This document shows positions 8,101-15,862 of a DNA stretch of 29,385 bases, one piece after another (position 1 is the stretch's first letter; every line of letters starts with the position of its first letter). The stretch comes from a virus, in IMG/VR virus record IMGVR_UViG_3300042521_003031, positions 1 to 29,385 of that record, one strand, 5' to 3'. The notes beneath the pieces are model-generated. The model searched no databases, was not told where the DNA came from, and saw only the letters and a list, made by a program, of their open reading frames with translations. The position numbers and the translations under genes are program-made.

Positions 8101-11004
8101 GAAAGCGGCGGCCATCGCGTATATCCTTGCAATCGCGGCGCTAATGCTGGCAATCCATCCTTGAATTTGCGCAATGCTTAATGTACTCATGAAACGAATT
8201 ATTGCGGCAGTTGCTTGCACAATGCCAGTGCTGACTAGTAATTGAAACGCACCAGTCAAAGTACCAACAATCGTTGCATAAAGAGCCACTCGTGCTACAA
8301 AAGGAATAGAGATGAAATCAAGAACAAGCTTTGCCACTGTAGTCAGTGGCTGTACCAGCACGCTAAGAGAAGAAATAAAGCCTCCAATATTTTGAGCAGC
8401 GGAAACGATAGATGGGATAATATTTTTTAGTGTTGCGTAAAAATCTTGAGCCCTGGGAGTAAGCAGATTAAAGCCTTCCCCACCAATAACCAAATTATCG
8501 GTGAAAGCCTTGATGACATCTGTTGCATCTTTGATCATGCTTTGCACAGCGGGTCCGACGACTGCCGCAAAAGCATTCACCATTGGCTGCAAAGATTCAT
8601 ACATCGTCTGCAAAGAATTTTGCATGGCGTTCATTTGCCCTTGCAATGTTTTGGATGCTTTTGACGCAGCATCGCTAAACTTAGTATTCATCAATATTGC
8701 TACATTCTCAAGGAGCACTTTCATCGCGTCGCCCTTGAACATTCCATCTTCTAGAGCCTTGGTAAACTCTGTCATGCTCATTTTTGCTGCTTCGGCAAAA
8801 AGTGCAACACTGCCAGGTAAAACGTCGCCCAACTGACCCTTGAGTTCCTCCGACATGACCTGGCCTTTGCTGGCCATTTGCCCAAACGCATAAAATACGC
8901 GATCCACTTGATCAGCGCTCAGCCCAAAAGTCGCAGCGGCTTTAGTAATGCCACCGAAAAGATTTTGAATACTGCCCGGATCGAAACCAGCAGGCTGCAA
9001 TGATGCAAATAATCTCGTGAAGCCTTCCCTTGCACTGTCAATGGGGATATTTAATTCTTTGATTGAGTTTTCAATAAACTTTAACGATGGGCCAAATTGC
9101 CCTGTTGATTGAGTGACGGCATCTAGTTGATTGCGAAACACTTCAAGATTTTTGGCTGCCTCAAAAGCCTGTCCTGGTAAAGACGTGAAAAACGCTAATG
9201 CTTTATACGCCGTGCCATAAAGCAGCACTTGTTGAGCGGCGTGTCCAAATTCGGCTCCTAAGTCTTTAATCGCAGAAGTTAAAGGAAGAGTTCTTTGATT
9301 TAAAAATTCACTGGCGCGTTCCAATTGGGTGGGAAGCGTGCCGAGCATGTGGTAACCCGGAGGAAGTTGCGACGACCGCCCCATCCCTCCACCAGGGAAT
9401 GCAAGGGCGCCTCCTCTTCCACCATCGCCCCCTCCACCAGTTCCGCTAACTCCACCGTAACCAAAGAAGCCGCCACCTCCATAATTCGTAGTAGTACCAG
9501 CAGGTGGTAACGCCGCCTGGATTGGCGCCCCTGGAAGCTGAGGCCCTTGGCCAAATTGAAAGAAGGATCGAGGCGGCGTGGTTGCCATGCCCGCGAAGGG
9601 GTTGGGAGCGTAAGGAGACACTGGCCCGATGGAAAGCTCCAGTGCGCGACGAGCTTTATTGATTAAGTATTCGGCAGCCCTGCTTAATGGTGCCTGTTCC
9701 ATTCCAATCTGCGGAGATTGAATCGCAGGCAAACCCTCAAACATTTGTCTTGTCATGCGAGAAGCACTTGTTTGCCCTGCCGCAGGAAGAAGGAGTTGAC
9801 CAGCTTGCTGCGGATCACGCACTCGCTCATAAAGCTCACGCGCAGACGCGCTCATGATCCCTTTACTTAAAAAATCAGCTAAAACAGTTCCAGTCTTTCC
9901 GATCCATGGATTTGTTGTTCCTACGCTTTTCGTATACTCCGTAAAATCCTTGGCAATGGCCTTTAGCAATGGATCAAAAGCTTTTCCCTTGAGGTCTAAA
10001 AATTTCAGTCCCTCTTGCTTAAACTCCGCTTGTTTATTGGCAGCACCAATTAGATCAGTGGTAATTCTCCGTTCGGGCATCATGCGCAACATTCGTTGAG
10101 CAGCGCGAGGATTTTCTGTAAGATTTGCTATGCGGTCCAGCATCTCATTGAGATTGGGCATAGAACGCGCAGCGCTTGTTTGCCTTTGTCCCCTGAGAGG
10201 CTGCAAACTTGCTTCAAAGCCAAGTCCTTGCTGGTATCTTCCACGAGCAATCAACTCCCTAATTGCACCTAGAGCGGCAGAGCGATTGGCTCCTTGTGGA
10301 TTTTGAGATTGAAATGCTTGTAGAAGTCGCTCAACTTCCTGTCTATTTCTTCCCGATGGCAAGCTAGCGGCAGCTTTTGCTAACGCCTGGGCATTTGCTT
10401 TCGCAATTTTAGTGAGTTCTGCTTGATACGCAGGGGAATCTAAAAATGAGGGACGCTTTGCTCGGCCAGCTTCGCCTCCACTAACTCCAGCGGCGCCAGC
10501 GGGCGCTATTCCCCCCTTGAGTTTTGTCTCAACTTCAATGACAATGCCAGAAAGACTATCCTTAATGCTCTTCCTGATAGCATTGATATTTTTGACGAGA
10601 GGAGGCTTGACTTCAATTGGCACAAAGATTGCGCCTTTTGGTCCCGTGATTTTTGAAATAATATCGCGCCTTGCCTCAGCAGCCTTGGCCCCGGAAATGC
10701 TGGATTCAACTTTTACATCAAGAGAAATATCTTCTTTCTTAAGCGCAGCAAGAGTTTGCTTGAAAGCATTCACTTGCTTTAGCAGTGCCTCAAGACTCGT
10801 GCTCTTTACTTCTACATCATATTTTTTCCTGCTAAGTGAATTGCTAAGCAAACGCAATTCATTGCTAATTTTGTCTCTCTTAAAGCGAATATTAATATCA
10901 ATCGGCTGTCCAGCAAGAGCGGACGATGCCTTCTGCAATTCCTGTCTGAAGAAATTAAGGTCAAGACCCACCTTAAGGGTCATATCAGCATTTTGACCTG
11001 CCAT
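5113..11004 (-). CDS. Tape measure protein with embedded M15-like motif
   Basis: A 1963-residue tape measure protein, which sets tail length and is threaded through the tail tube. I start it at the ATG at 11004; a TTG two codons upstream also fits the frame. The N-terminal half is alpha-helical and Ala/Gln rich, with the usual tape-measure core near residues 600-800. Hydrophobic segments cluster near residues 900-1000, and Gly-rich ones near 1740-1800. Near residues 1291-1350 there is HGGGNYHEHLAF and then GSAHYAGLAFD, which fits the S-x-H-x-x-G-x-A-x-D zinc motif of M15 peptidases, so it may open peptidoglycan. The C-terminus has the common phage sequence GPTLGLVGEGRYNEAVVPLP. It follows the G/GT chaperone pair, as expected. 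By the usual 1.5 angstroms per residue, the tail could approach 290 nm. Confidence 0.93.
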   Translation of the reverse strand: MAGQNADMTLKVGLDLNFFRQELQKASSALAGQPIDINIRFKRDKISNELRLLSNSLSRKKYDVEVKSTSLEALLKQVNAFKQTLAALKKEDISLDVKVESSISGAKAAEARRDIISKITGPKGAIFVPIEVKPPLVKNINAIRKSIKDSLSGIVIEVETKLKGGIAPAGAAGVSGGEAGRAKRPSFLDSPAYQAELTKIAKANAQALAKAAASLPSGRNRQEVERLLQAFQSQNPQGANRSAALGAIRELIARGRYQQGLGFEASLQPLRGQRQTSAARSMPNLNEMLDRIANLTENPRAAQRMLRMMPERRITTDLIGAANKQAEFKQEGLKFLDLKGKAFDPLLKAIAKDFTEYTKSVGTTNPWIGKTGTVLADFLSKGIMSASARELYERVRDPQQAGQLLLPAAGQTSASRMTRQMFEGLPAIQSPQIGMEQAPLSRAAEYLINKARRALELSIGPVSPYAPNPFAGMATTPPRSFFQFGQGPQLPGAPIQAALPPAGTTTNYGGGGFFGYGGVSGTGGGGDGGRGGALAFPGGGMGRSSQLPPGYHMLGTLPTQLERASEFLNQRTLPLTSAIKDLGAEFGHAAQQVLLYGTAYKALAFFTSLPGQAFEAAKNLEVFRNQLDAVTQSTGQFGPSLKFIENSIKELNIPIDSAREGFTRLFASLQPAGFDPGSIQNLFGGITKAAATFGLSADQVDRVFYAFGQMASKGQVMSEELKGQLGDVLPGSVALFAEAAKMSMTEFTKALEDGMFKGDAMKVLLENVAILMNTKFSDAASKASKTLQGQMNAMQNSLQTMYESLQPMVNAFAAVVGPAVQSMIKDATDVIKAFTDNLVIGGEGFNLLTPRAQDFYATLKNIIPSIVSAAQNIGGFISSLSVLVQPLTTVAKLVLDFISIPFVARVALYATIVGTLTGAFQLLVSTGIVQATAAIIRFMSTLSIAQIQGWIASISAAIARIYAMAAAFNAARIAAMALKVTLISFGVGAVLLGLDFVAQRLLNIGSAADDARRKAAGLTDELNRAAEAGDIAAAQTKQQEIETQLQSIEKATAILNRLKGGAQKITQEEYATLQRTGLASGINYMGGVASGGQMQINANLKAAQQGRIKALNEAGQADEAAAEASRVAVNRQRQIDASRQQLKDIPPGAADGKGQSGAEKLANQQQQAAIDAANSQNALNKAITEGRMSLDDQAFQHQLALIDARNSYELAGLNSIQARQEKFQQDLQKLELDRISIIRKAEQDAAKAVADYRAAENTAAAAGGGGGGKGLPSGMTQYITGDPSSPYYQADHGGGNYHEHLAFASRALAEAAYQQLTKAGVQVTEFKGRSPVGRHTPGSAHYAGLAFDVPGAQVPVGQEKQLTAKVQSILGIGGGTGARERRADKAVGKLQVEQTQMATQQEMAARTAIMATNEALKKRSALIKANIDTIFPVAEQRLENDLMKIRNDLQLQGMPQEYIKYQEDLAKANYEMQERIERNKKQTEDYEKALAALQKKQKDGIALTPNETAALKGNAEAIAQNKQELQDLTEAQKAYQIAALESAIATMKNADALKALEETSTRINQAVEGVTGAYSDMFKEIAKGGDSVEALKKAQEALADQALTMFFDFAMQPVEKFFKDQLGAIFGLPSEEAKRKEQLSATEKQLQELKTARETQQKIEGHAAAIRSAAGGPGGAAQSAANALPGASAIVQGIDVPIDQMPAGMQFEESIGAATENLNTATQGVAETVNQTAEKTAEANINWQKALGATVQGIGIAAGSIMGIAAGINQIKEGGTSNTLGGIGSILLSVGGLLGGISSIGGMFKGGGSSSSSIVQGVDIPASALPPGMAFANGGIAPGGFRAFADGGMVSGPTLGLVGEGRYNEAVVPLPNGRAIPVQINGERSARDLMGRNAPGMAQAAPLTLKFESTKINGVEYVSREQLEVAMAETRRASIAGGATRGMNMALDKIQQSPSTRSRIGIR

Positions 11005-11037
11005 CTTCAACTACTCGTTATTGTCTTCATTCTATAA

Positions 11038-11505
11038 TCATTGATCCTGATTGCGCCCAGCAAAAGCCTTTAAATCATCAGCCAGCAACGCAATCACTCT
11101 TCCATCCATTCGCCTCGCCTTCATTAGGCGCTGGAAGATAATCAAGCTTTCATCTGTAATGCCCGTATCTTTTTTGATCGCTTTGGTATCAAATGGCAAG
11201 AAATCCTCTGGCTTCACCTTGGACTTGCGCCCTGCCATCATGCCAGCCGCCATCGTGCCGAGCTTTGCAATGGCAACGCTTTGCACGTTATATTTTGCCA
11301 CGTCGTGCTTATCAAGATATTTTAATGCACGCTTAATATCAGACAATGGCTGCCGACCAAATTGGTCAGCATGCCACCGCCTGTCGTTGAAGTCAGAAGC
11401 CGAAAGCCGAAAATAGATTTCGTTCCAATCCGTCAAGTTTTTAAGCTGGTTACGCGCTCGCGCTTCCAGCATTTCGGCTACTGAGGACCATTCCTCTTCG
11501 TCGCT
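11038..11505 (-). CDS. T-like extension of the tail assembly chaperone (read by -1 frameshift)
   Basis: This open frame begins without its own plausible start signal and overlaps the end of the upstream chaperone gene. It lies in the -1 frame relative to that gene and joins it at the seven-A run at 11505-11511. After the slip the ribosome reads SDEEEWSSVAEMLEARARNQ and continues for 155 residues. The joined product would be about 325 residues, matching the lambda gpGT fusion. The T-like part is expected to bring tail-tube subunits to the tape measure. An in-frame ATG at 11472 exists, but no good Shine-Dalgarno precedes it. The gene sits directly before the tape measure, where this arrangement is nearly universal in long-tailed phages. 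Confidence 0.8.
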   Translation of the reverse strand, partial: SDEEEWSSVAEMLEARARNQLKNLTDWNEIYFRLSASDFNDRRWHADQFGRQPLSDIKRALKYLDKHDVAKYNVQSVAIAKLGTMAAGMMAGRKSKVKPEDFLPFDTKAIKKDTGITDESLIIFQRLMKARRMDGRVIALLADDLKAFAGRNQDQ

Positions 11506-12014
11506 TTTTTTGCTGCCACTGCCTCCTGCGTCTCAGCATTTTGCTCTTCAGCAATAAATTCAACCACTTTTGCAATGGCTTTACGAGGCAGATTTTTGGT
11601 GTCGTCCAGTTCCCAATCAGCAAGATCTTGCCATTCACCATCAATCAAACCCTGCCCCCGAGAACGAATGAAGGCAGTCACCATGCGTGCATTAGTGCTT
11701 TCCACTGAAGAGCCGCTAGTAATCATGCCCAGCGTTTCCTCGGTGTATTCCGAAAGAAGCTCAGCTTCCGTAATCGAACCACCACCGCCTTGCAACAGCC
11801 CAAATGCTTCGTCAAGCGGAATATCTTTGGCAGTGGCGATCTTCTTGGCAAGCTGCACGGCGCGAATAGTAGCCTGGCTTTGAAGCTTGCTGATTTCTTC
11901 CTGCTCGATGGCTTCAGCCACAAGCCAGCCGCCATATTTCTTCATGCGAATTTCCGGCAAAAGCTCAAAATAGTCTTCGGCCTTAGTCTGCAGAAGGAAG
12001 CTGTATTTGCTCAT
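11478..12014 (-). CDS. Tail assembly chaperone (lambda G-like)
   Basis: A 178-residue acidic protein, mostly alpha-helical, ending ...KKATKRNGPQ just past a slippery A run. I choose the ATG at 12014 over a TTG two codons upstream. It overlaps the preceding 85-residue gene by 32 bases. In lambda, gpG and the frameshifted gpGT coat the tape measure and recruit tube subunits; neither is in the mature virion. The frame, the slippery site and the position immediately before the tape measure make the assignment secure even though these proteins have little sequence conservation. Confidence 0.8.
   Translation of the reverse strand: MSKYSFLLQTKAEDYFELLPEIRMKKYGGWLVAEAIEQEEISKLQSQATIRAVQLAKKIATAKDIPLDEAFGLLQGGGGSITEAELLSEYTEETLGMITSGSSVESTNARMVTAFIRSRGQGLIDGEWQDLADWELDDTKNLPRKAIAKVVEFIAEEQNAETQEAVAAKKATKRNGPQ
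11505..11511 (-). promoter_or_regulatory. Programmed -1 frameshift site, tail chaperone
   Basis: Read on the minus strand, the codons are GCA AAA AAA GCG, so the heptamer A-AAA-AAA fits the X-XXY-YYZ rule in the correct frame. A short hairpin follows eight bases later (stem GAGGA/TCCTC, loop ATGG, at 11483-11496). The downstream frame is exactly -1 relative to the upstream one. A fully A heptamer is a known efficient slippery type. Confidence 0.8.
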
Positions 12015-12240
12015 GATCAAGAACGTTTAACAATGCATTGAATACCTTCACTCTTTCGCTGCTAGAGCGAAATTCTTTAGGCACTTCAACCAGCATTGAA
12101 TGATTTTCGTTGCTTATTCTAAGTGTCTCTTCGCGGCAAGAAACAAGACACAATATGCCCGCCTCCAGGGCTGTGCCATCAAGAGTGCAATTAATGGCAT
12201 GAACGCTATTGTCGGCGCTCCATAAATAATCAATGTTCAT
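11983..12240 (-). CDS. Small conserved-position protein, unknown function
   Basis: An 85-residue protein that I do not recognise. Its ATG overlaps the stop of the preceding gene (ATGA), and its 3' end overlaps the chaperone gene by 32 bases, so it is embedded in a translationally coupled series and probably real. It contains two cysteines (GILCLVSCREE) and no membrane segment or signal peptide. Sitting between neck/tail completion genes and the tail chaperone, it may be a tail accessory factor, but no function can be given. Confidence 0.6.
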   Translation of the reverse strand: MNIDYLWSADNSVHAINCTLDGTALEAGILCLVSCREETLRISNENHSMLVEVPKEFRSSSERVKVFNALLNVLDHEQIQLPSAD

Positions 12241-12704
12241 GCACTGAACGCAAATTTAATTCGGCGTTTTAATGCTAGGCGCACATCACTCGTCTCAAAC
12301 AATGCTGGCGAAGCAAGTTCATCGGTCCATTGCCGAGGAAAGCCCGCGCTTGTTCCTAGCCCTTCATGTACGTCCACCGCGTAGTGATAGCCATTTTTAG
12401 GATTAGTCGCATCCCAAGTCCAAGATGCGACGATGTTAGAACTGCCCAGGTTTATATTGAAATTGTCCAGGCCACTTTCATAAAGAGCCCCCAGGTCATA
12501 AATGTCACGGCGGCCTTCACCAATTAAATCACCATTTTTTCTGCGTGTTTCTCTCCCGTATGCCCATCTATCCATGTCCCTAAATTGCTCCTGCCAGTAA
12601 TCTTTCTGAATATCTTCTGTAACCCAATTCTCAAATGCTTTGGCGAGCCTCGCGACTAAATCATTTGGATTCTTGAATGAGCCGCCAACAATAATTCCAC
12701 TCAT
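12237..12704 (-). CDS. Head-tail connector / tail completion protein (HK97 gp10-like)
   Basis: A 155-residue protein with a C-terminal block YHYAVDVHEGLGTSAGFPRQWTDE. HK97 gp10-like and lambda Z-like completion proteins carry a similar VHEG...R-P/Q-W/F segment before the last helix. An N-terminal amphipathic helix (LVARLAKAFENWV) also fits that family. It overlaps both neighbours by four bases (ATGA). The expected role is completing the tail end that joins the head. The family match is by eye. Confidence 0.6.
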   Translation of the reverse strand: MSGIIVGGSFKNPNDLVARLAKAFENWVTEDIQKDYWQEQFRDMDRWAYGRETRRKNGDLIGEGRRDIYDLGALYESGLDNFNINLGSSNIVASWTWDATNPKNGYHYAVDVHEGLGTSAGFPRQWTDELASPALFETSDVRLALKRRIKFAFSA

Positions 12705-13111
12705 GGCGCTATTAAATTACGCAGGATCAAATCGGGAATCAAAAAACGACAACGTTCGTAAGCCACGTCATCGCCTGGGAAATATCGTGGTGTAGAGTCA
12801 GGAAATCTCCTTACCATTCTGTCCATGGCAGTGGCAAGTGTGCCGCTATTGGGCGTAAACTGCGTGAGCACTACTTCCCATACTTGACTTACCTTCACAG
12901 TACCTCCCAATGGAGAGCGAGGATTTAGCCGGGGAAACTCTCGCATTGTCACTTCTAAGCCTTTCACCTTCCATTCATTGGGCACACTTTGCCTGCCCAC
13001 CACATACACCGCCGGAATAGTTGAATTACCTGGCAATGTATAAACACCAATTAAATTAGGCGATGCAGAAAGTAGCTCGCTAACTACTTCCCGAAGTTGT
13101 GCAATGTTCAC
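12701..13111 (-). CDS. Tail terminator-like protein
   Basis: A 136-residue protein, starting at a GTG codon. The central WEVVLTQF and late RRFPDSTPRYFPGDD segments resemble phage tail terminator proteins (lambda U class), which cap the tube when it reaches tape-measure length. Its ribosome binding site, GGAGAGG at 13121-13127, is nine bases before the GTG and lies inside the 3' arm of the terminator hairpin following the tail-tube gene. Translation should therefore depend on the hairpin being open. Order here is tube, then terminator, then completion protein, which differs from lambda (Z, U, V). Confidence 0.6.
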   Translation of the reverse strand: MNIAQLREVVSELLSASPNLIGVYTLPGNSTIPAVYVVGRQSVPNEWKVKGLEVTMREFPRLNPRSPLGGTVKVSQVWEVVLTQFTPNSGTLATAMDRMVRRFPDSTPRYFPGDDVAYERCRFLIPDLILRNLIAP

Positions 13112-13140
13112 AATAAAAAGCCTCTCCGTAAGGAGAGGCT
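13112..13140 (-). terminator. Rho-independent terminator after the tail-tube gene
   Basis: On the minus strand a perfect 9-bp stem (AGCCTCTCC/GGAGAGGCT, loop TTAC) is followed by TTTTTATT. It lies 25 bases after the stop of the major tail protein. Read-through must be partial, because the tail completion genes, chaperones and tape measure are downstream. The same 3' arm holds the Shine-Dalgarno sequence of the next gene. Confidence 0.85.
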
Positions 13141-13164
13141 AGCAAAGAACAATGGAAAGATGAA

Positions 13165-13746
13165 TCAGCTATTGGGAGCCGAAGGGATGAGCGAGCCAGT
13201 GTTTTCAGCATTCTGGTGAATGCCAATGCGGCCACGGCTAATCAGATCAAAGGTGCATTCCACGAGGTTATCGGCAGGATAGCTCTCGTTGTAGTTCATC
13301 ACGCGACCCACGTAGGCCACGCGATCATAGTAATAAGTGGTACCAGAAGCACCAAGCTGCTTGTTGATTTCCACGTACACTTCAGCGTTCTTGTCGTAAC
13401 GAGCCGAGCTGATCACTTGGAATGCTTCGTCAAAGCTATTGGGCAGGAAAGTGGTGCCATCAACATCCTTCTGGAAGTAGGAAGTGACAGAAGCAGTGGC
13501 CTGACTGGTAACAATCACGCTATCAGCAAAGCCGCCGCCACCAAGCAGATAGAATTCTTGGTTGCCATCGTTAAAGGCAACAGAAGCCGTGGTAGCGGCT
13601 TGCAGAGTGTAAAGGGTGGGAGAGCCGGTCACGGTGAAAGTGGCGCCGCTCTGAGTGATGACGGGGCGACCGCTAGCAAGAGTGACAGAACCAACGCGCA
13701 CAATCACGTCTTGGCTCTTCACCAGCTCAGTGGGATGGTAAAGCAT
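13165..13746 (-). CDS. Major tail protein (tail tube)
   Basis: A 193-residue, Thr/Ser/Gly-rich, beta-prone protein of typical tube-subunit size. It contains an unusual central GGGGFADSV loop and no cysteines. The ATG at 13746 is preceded by GAGGAT at good spacing. A strong terminator follows it directly, as is common for genes whose product is needed in hundreds of copies. It is the only plausible tube gene between the connectors and the tape measure. Polymerisation into the tail tube around the tape measure is the known role of this class. Confidence 0.75.
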   Translation of the reverse strand: MLYHPTELVKSQDVIVRVGSVTLASGRPVITQSGATFTVTGSPTLYTLQAATTASVAFNDGNQEFYLLGGGGFADSVIVTSQATASVTSYFQKDVDGTTFLPNSFDEAFQVISSARYDKNAEVYVEINKQLGASGTTYYYDRVAYVGRVMNYNESYPADNLVECTFDLISRGRIGIHQNAENTGSLIPSAPNS

Positions 13747-13796
13747 GAGAAGATCCTCAATGGAAGGAAAGAATGATTAAGCGGCGCCATGCTTGA

Positions 13797-14186
13797 TCAA
13801 GCATTGTCAACGCTTCCTTTGCCAATTAGTCTAAAAATTCCCCTAATTGGCGTGCCGAGGAACCGCCAATAATGAATAGCAATTTCCTCGTTTGGCAACA
13901 GTTCAAAACGCCCTTCTCTTCCATTGATTGTTGCTCTAGCAGAATCGCCAGGGACAATTCCTGATAGCGTTAATGGAGAAGTGAGACGCCCCTCCATATA
14001 CACTGCAGTTTGATCTGCCCCAAGCAAATAATCGTACTGAGGATTACGCTTTTGCCTTAACGATGCGTAGTAAGTGACGCCTGTCGCAGCAGCTACGTAA
14101 TTTCCAGTTTCGCTATCAAACGCATAGCCCGAAGCCACTGACCATACCAAAGTGGAATTAGCAAGTGGCTCCAGGAAATTGCTCAT
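13797..14186 (-). CDS. Head-tail joining / neck protein
   Basis: A 129-residue protein whose ATG overlaps the stop of the DUF4054-like gene (ATGA). The sequence is beta-prone with a central DYLLGADQTAVYMEGR and a late HYWRFLGTPIRGIFR stretch. Position between the connector and the tail tube gene suggests a head completion or joining protein, similar in size to lambda FII or HK97-type head-closure proteins. I do not recognise a specific family. Confidence 0.55.
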   Translation of the reverse strand: MSNFLEPLANSTLVWSVASGYAFDSETGNYVAAATGVTYYASLRQKRNPQYDYLLGADQTAVYMEGRLTSPLTLSGIVPGDSARATINGREGRFELLPNEEIAIHYWRFLGTPIRGIFRLIGKGSVDNA

Positions 14187-14494
14187 ACAACGAAACCAAC
14201 AGAAGAAGAAGGAAGCAGATTTAGCATCCGCTTGAACTCTTGACCATATTGAGTGGCATCTAGCCCCTCACCATATACCTTGCCTTCAGTGGCACCAATT
14301 TGAATGCCCATTTGAGCAAGCTGAATGGCAATAATGTGAGCAGAAAGAAACTTTACTGCCCTATCAGTTTGGTCTCCAAAAACGTCTTCTGAAGCATCAA
14401 AGGTGGCTTCAGTAATGGCGCCATTTACAATCCCCGATGGATGAGGACTGAATTCAGGAAACCGCTCAAGAAAACTTGCATAAGTGACGGCCAT
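14183..14494 (-). CDS. Head-tail connector, DUF4054-like
   Basis: A 103-residue protein starting MAVTYASFLERFPEF. DUF4054-type connector proteins share this opening (a short strand, then F...FPEF), a middle AxxLAxHxLA-type helix (here FLSAHIIAIQLAQ) and a late GYGQEF-like segment (here TQYGQEFKRML). These adaptors dock to the portal ring after DNA packaging. The gene is two bases away from the preceding gene and overlaps the next by four, in the expected place after the major capsid gene. Confidence 0.7.
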   Translation of the reverse strand: MAVTYASFLERFPEFSPHPSGIVNGAITEATFDASEDVFGDQTDRAVKFLSAHIIAIQLAQMGIQIGATEGKVYGEGLDATQYGQEFKRMLNLLPSSSVGFVV

Positions 14495-14496
14495 AA

Positions 14497-14883
14497 TCAG
14501 GCTTTCCCAATGCGAATGTTTTCAATGCGCTTGTTAATAGCATTACGTACGCGCACACGGCCTTCAATTTTTTTCCAGCCATTCAGTTGATCGGGATCAT
14601 GAATAAGCTCGATCATGCGGATGGCTTCCACCATTGGCATCTGAGAAAGTGTTTGCACATCTTGCGGAATGTCTTCCACCATGATTTGCTCCCGTACTTC
14701 CTCAATGGCTCCAATGTTCATAAGGCGCTTGACCGCCCTATTTTCACGAGCCACTTTCCATTGATGCTCTGGAATATCTTGATTAAGACCAGGCGTGAGT
14801 TGAATCATGCCAGTTTGCGTAATAATGCCAAACCCGCCTTCGCGGGGCGGGTTTTCAAGTTCGGGACGATAAGCAATGAGCAT
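14497..14883 (-). CDS. Unknown head-cluster protein
   Basis: A 128-residue protein encoded between the major capsid protein and the connector. It has a proline-rich N-terminus (YRPELENPPREGGFG), a conserved-looking TPGLNQDIPEHQW stretch and a basic C-terminal helix (WKKIEGRVRVRNAINKRIENI). No membrane segment or signal peptide is visible. Similar small proteins occur beside capsid genes in other phages, where they may be head-tail adaptors. No function can be assigned from the sequence. Confidence 0.55.
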   Translation of the reverse strand: MLIAYRPELENPPREGGFGIITQTGMIQLTPGLNQDIPEHQWKVARENRAVKRLMNIGAIEEVREQIMVEDIPQDVQTLSQMPMVEAIRMIELIHDPDQLNGWKKIEGRVRVRNAINKRIENIRIGKA

Positions 14884-14938
14884 TGTTCAAAAGAAACAAT
14901 TGTCCATAGCTTAACGTCCCTTGCTTGACTAACTATCC

Positions 14939-15847
14939 TCAGGCCGAAGCTTGAACGTAGATAACGCTCTTGGGATAGTACAGAGCCACGCCACCAACGC
15001 GGGCATGGGCGGGAACAATGAACTCAAGACCACGCTGTTGGGGCGGGAAGAGTTCCAGCGGCTGAGGAATGTGCAGTTGCAGTTTCTCAGGATCACGCTT
15101 ATACACAACCATACGGTTGGTATTCAGCACGCTGTTGGCAGCATCCAGTTGGTTGATGGGCTCAACGTTACGGATGTAGGGGTTGGTACGCAGGAAGTAT
15201 TCCAGCACGGTCACGTCCGAAGAGTCGGAATTGCGAGTGGTGGAAACTTTGTTGTAGTCCTCATAAGGCATGAGGATAGTGTCGGGCTGCTCCTTCATCT
15301 TGGAAGCGTTGATAATGGCGCTCACGCCATAGTTCAACAGTTCCAGCATTTCCTGAGCAGTGGTGCCACTATCGGTGAACCACTTATCGGCAGCAACAAC
15401 GTCCACAGTGGAGTTGTTGAAGAAACCAGACAGACCGACGCTGCTCTCACCGAACAGAGCCACATCTTCCACTTTCTCCTCATAGGCACGGCGCACAGCA
15501 GCAGCACGACGCTGCTCCAGGGCAATGTTGGCCATTTGAGCAGCACGCAGTTCCTGCACGGTGTAACCGAAGGAACCACCGAAGGATCGGATGTTGATGC
15601 TCTTCTCAACTTGGCTGATATCGGCGCGGGGCAGATCATCAGCAGCATCAGCGATCAGCTTGAACTCACCAGTGGAGTCCATGATGCGATAGGTGAAAGT
15701 CTGAGCGCCAGGGCCAGCTTCACTCGTAACAGGCAGGATGGTCGGATACTTAATATCCGCATACTGCACTTCAAACACTTGGGGGCGGATGTACTCAAGC
15801 TGACGCTCAAGGAACAGACCCGCATCATCCATACGGAATTCAGACAT
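14939..15847 (-). CDS. Major capsid protein (DUF2184 / HK97-fold type)
   Basis: A 302-residue protein with the features of the DUF2184 capsid family. These include an N-terminal helix ending FLERQLEYIRPQVFE, an E-loop-like region with TFTYRIMDSTGEFK, a long helix AALEQRRAAAVRRAYE-like (about residues 108-125) and a C-terminal P-domain strand block ending GGVALYYPKSVIYV. The ATG has an excellent Shine-Dalgarno (GGAGG at 15856-15860, eight bases upstream), fitting very high expression. Codons look richer in G and C than in the glycan genes, another sign of strong expression. It follows the decoration and scaffold genes and forms the icosahedral shell. Confidence 0.85.
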   Translation of the reverse strand: MSEFRMDDAGLFLERQLEYIRPQVFEVQYADIKYPTILPVTSEAGPGAQTFTYRIMDSTGEFKLIADAADDLPRADISQVEKSINIRSFGGSFGYTVQELRAAQMANIALEQRRAAAVRRAYEEKVEDVALFGESSVGLSGFFNNSTVDVVAADKWFTDSGTTAQEMLELLNYGVSAIINASKMKEQPDTILMPYEDYNKVSTTRNSDSSDVTVLEYFLRTNPYIRNVEPINQLDAANSVLNTNRMVVYKRDPEKLQLHIPQPLELFPPQQRGLEFIVPAHARVGGVALYYPKSVIYVQASA

Positions 15848-15862
15848 GGTTAAAGCCTCCTA

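Noticed and set aside
9400-9560. Gly/Pro-rich stretch in the tape measure as a tandem repeat
   Set aside because: It is low-complexity glycine and proline coding without a regular repeat unit at the DNA level.
14884-14938. Possible terminator after the major capsid gene
   Set aside because: Only a bulged short hairpin (near 14883-14900) without a T-run on the minus strand. It also lies before the next gene's start.
14951-15853. A 300-codon open frame on the + strand opposite the major capsid gene
   Set aside because: It is a mirror of the capsid coding frame: His/Val/Gly-rich composition, no ribosome binding site, no neighbours on that strand. The capsid gene has a perfect Shine-Dalgarno sequence and family features.
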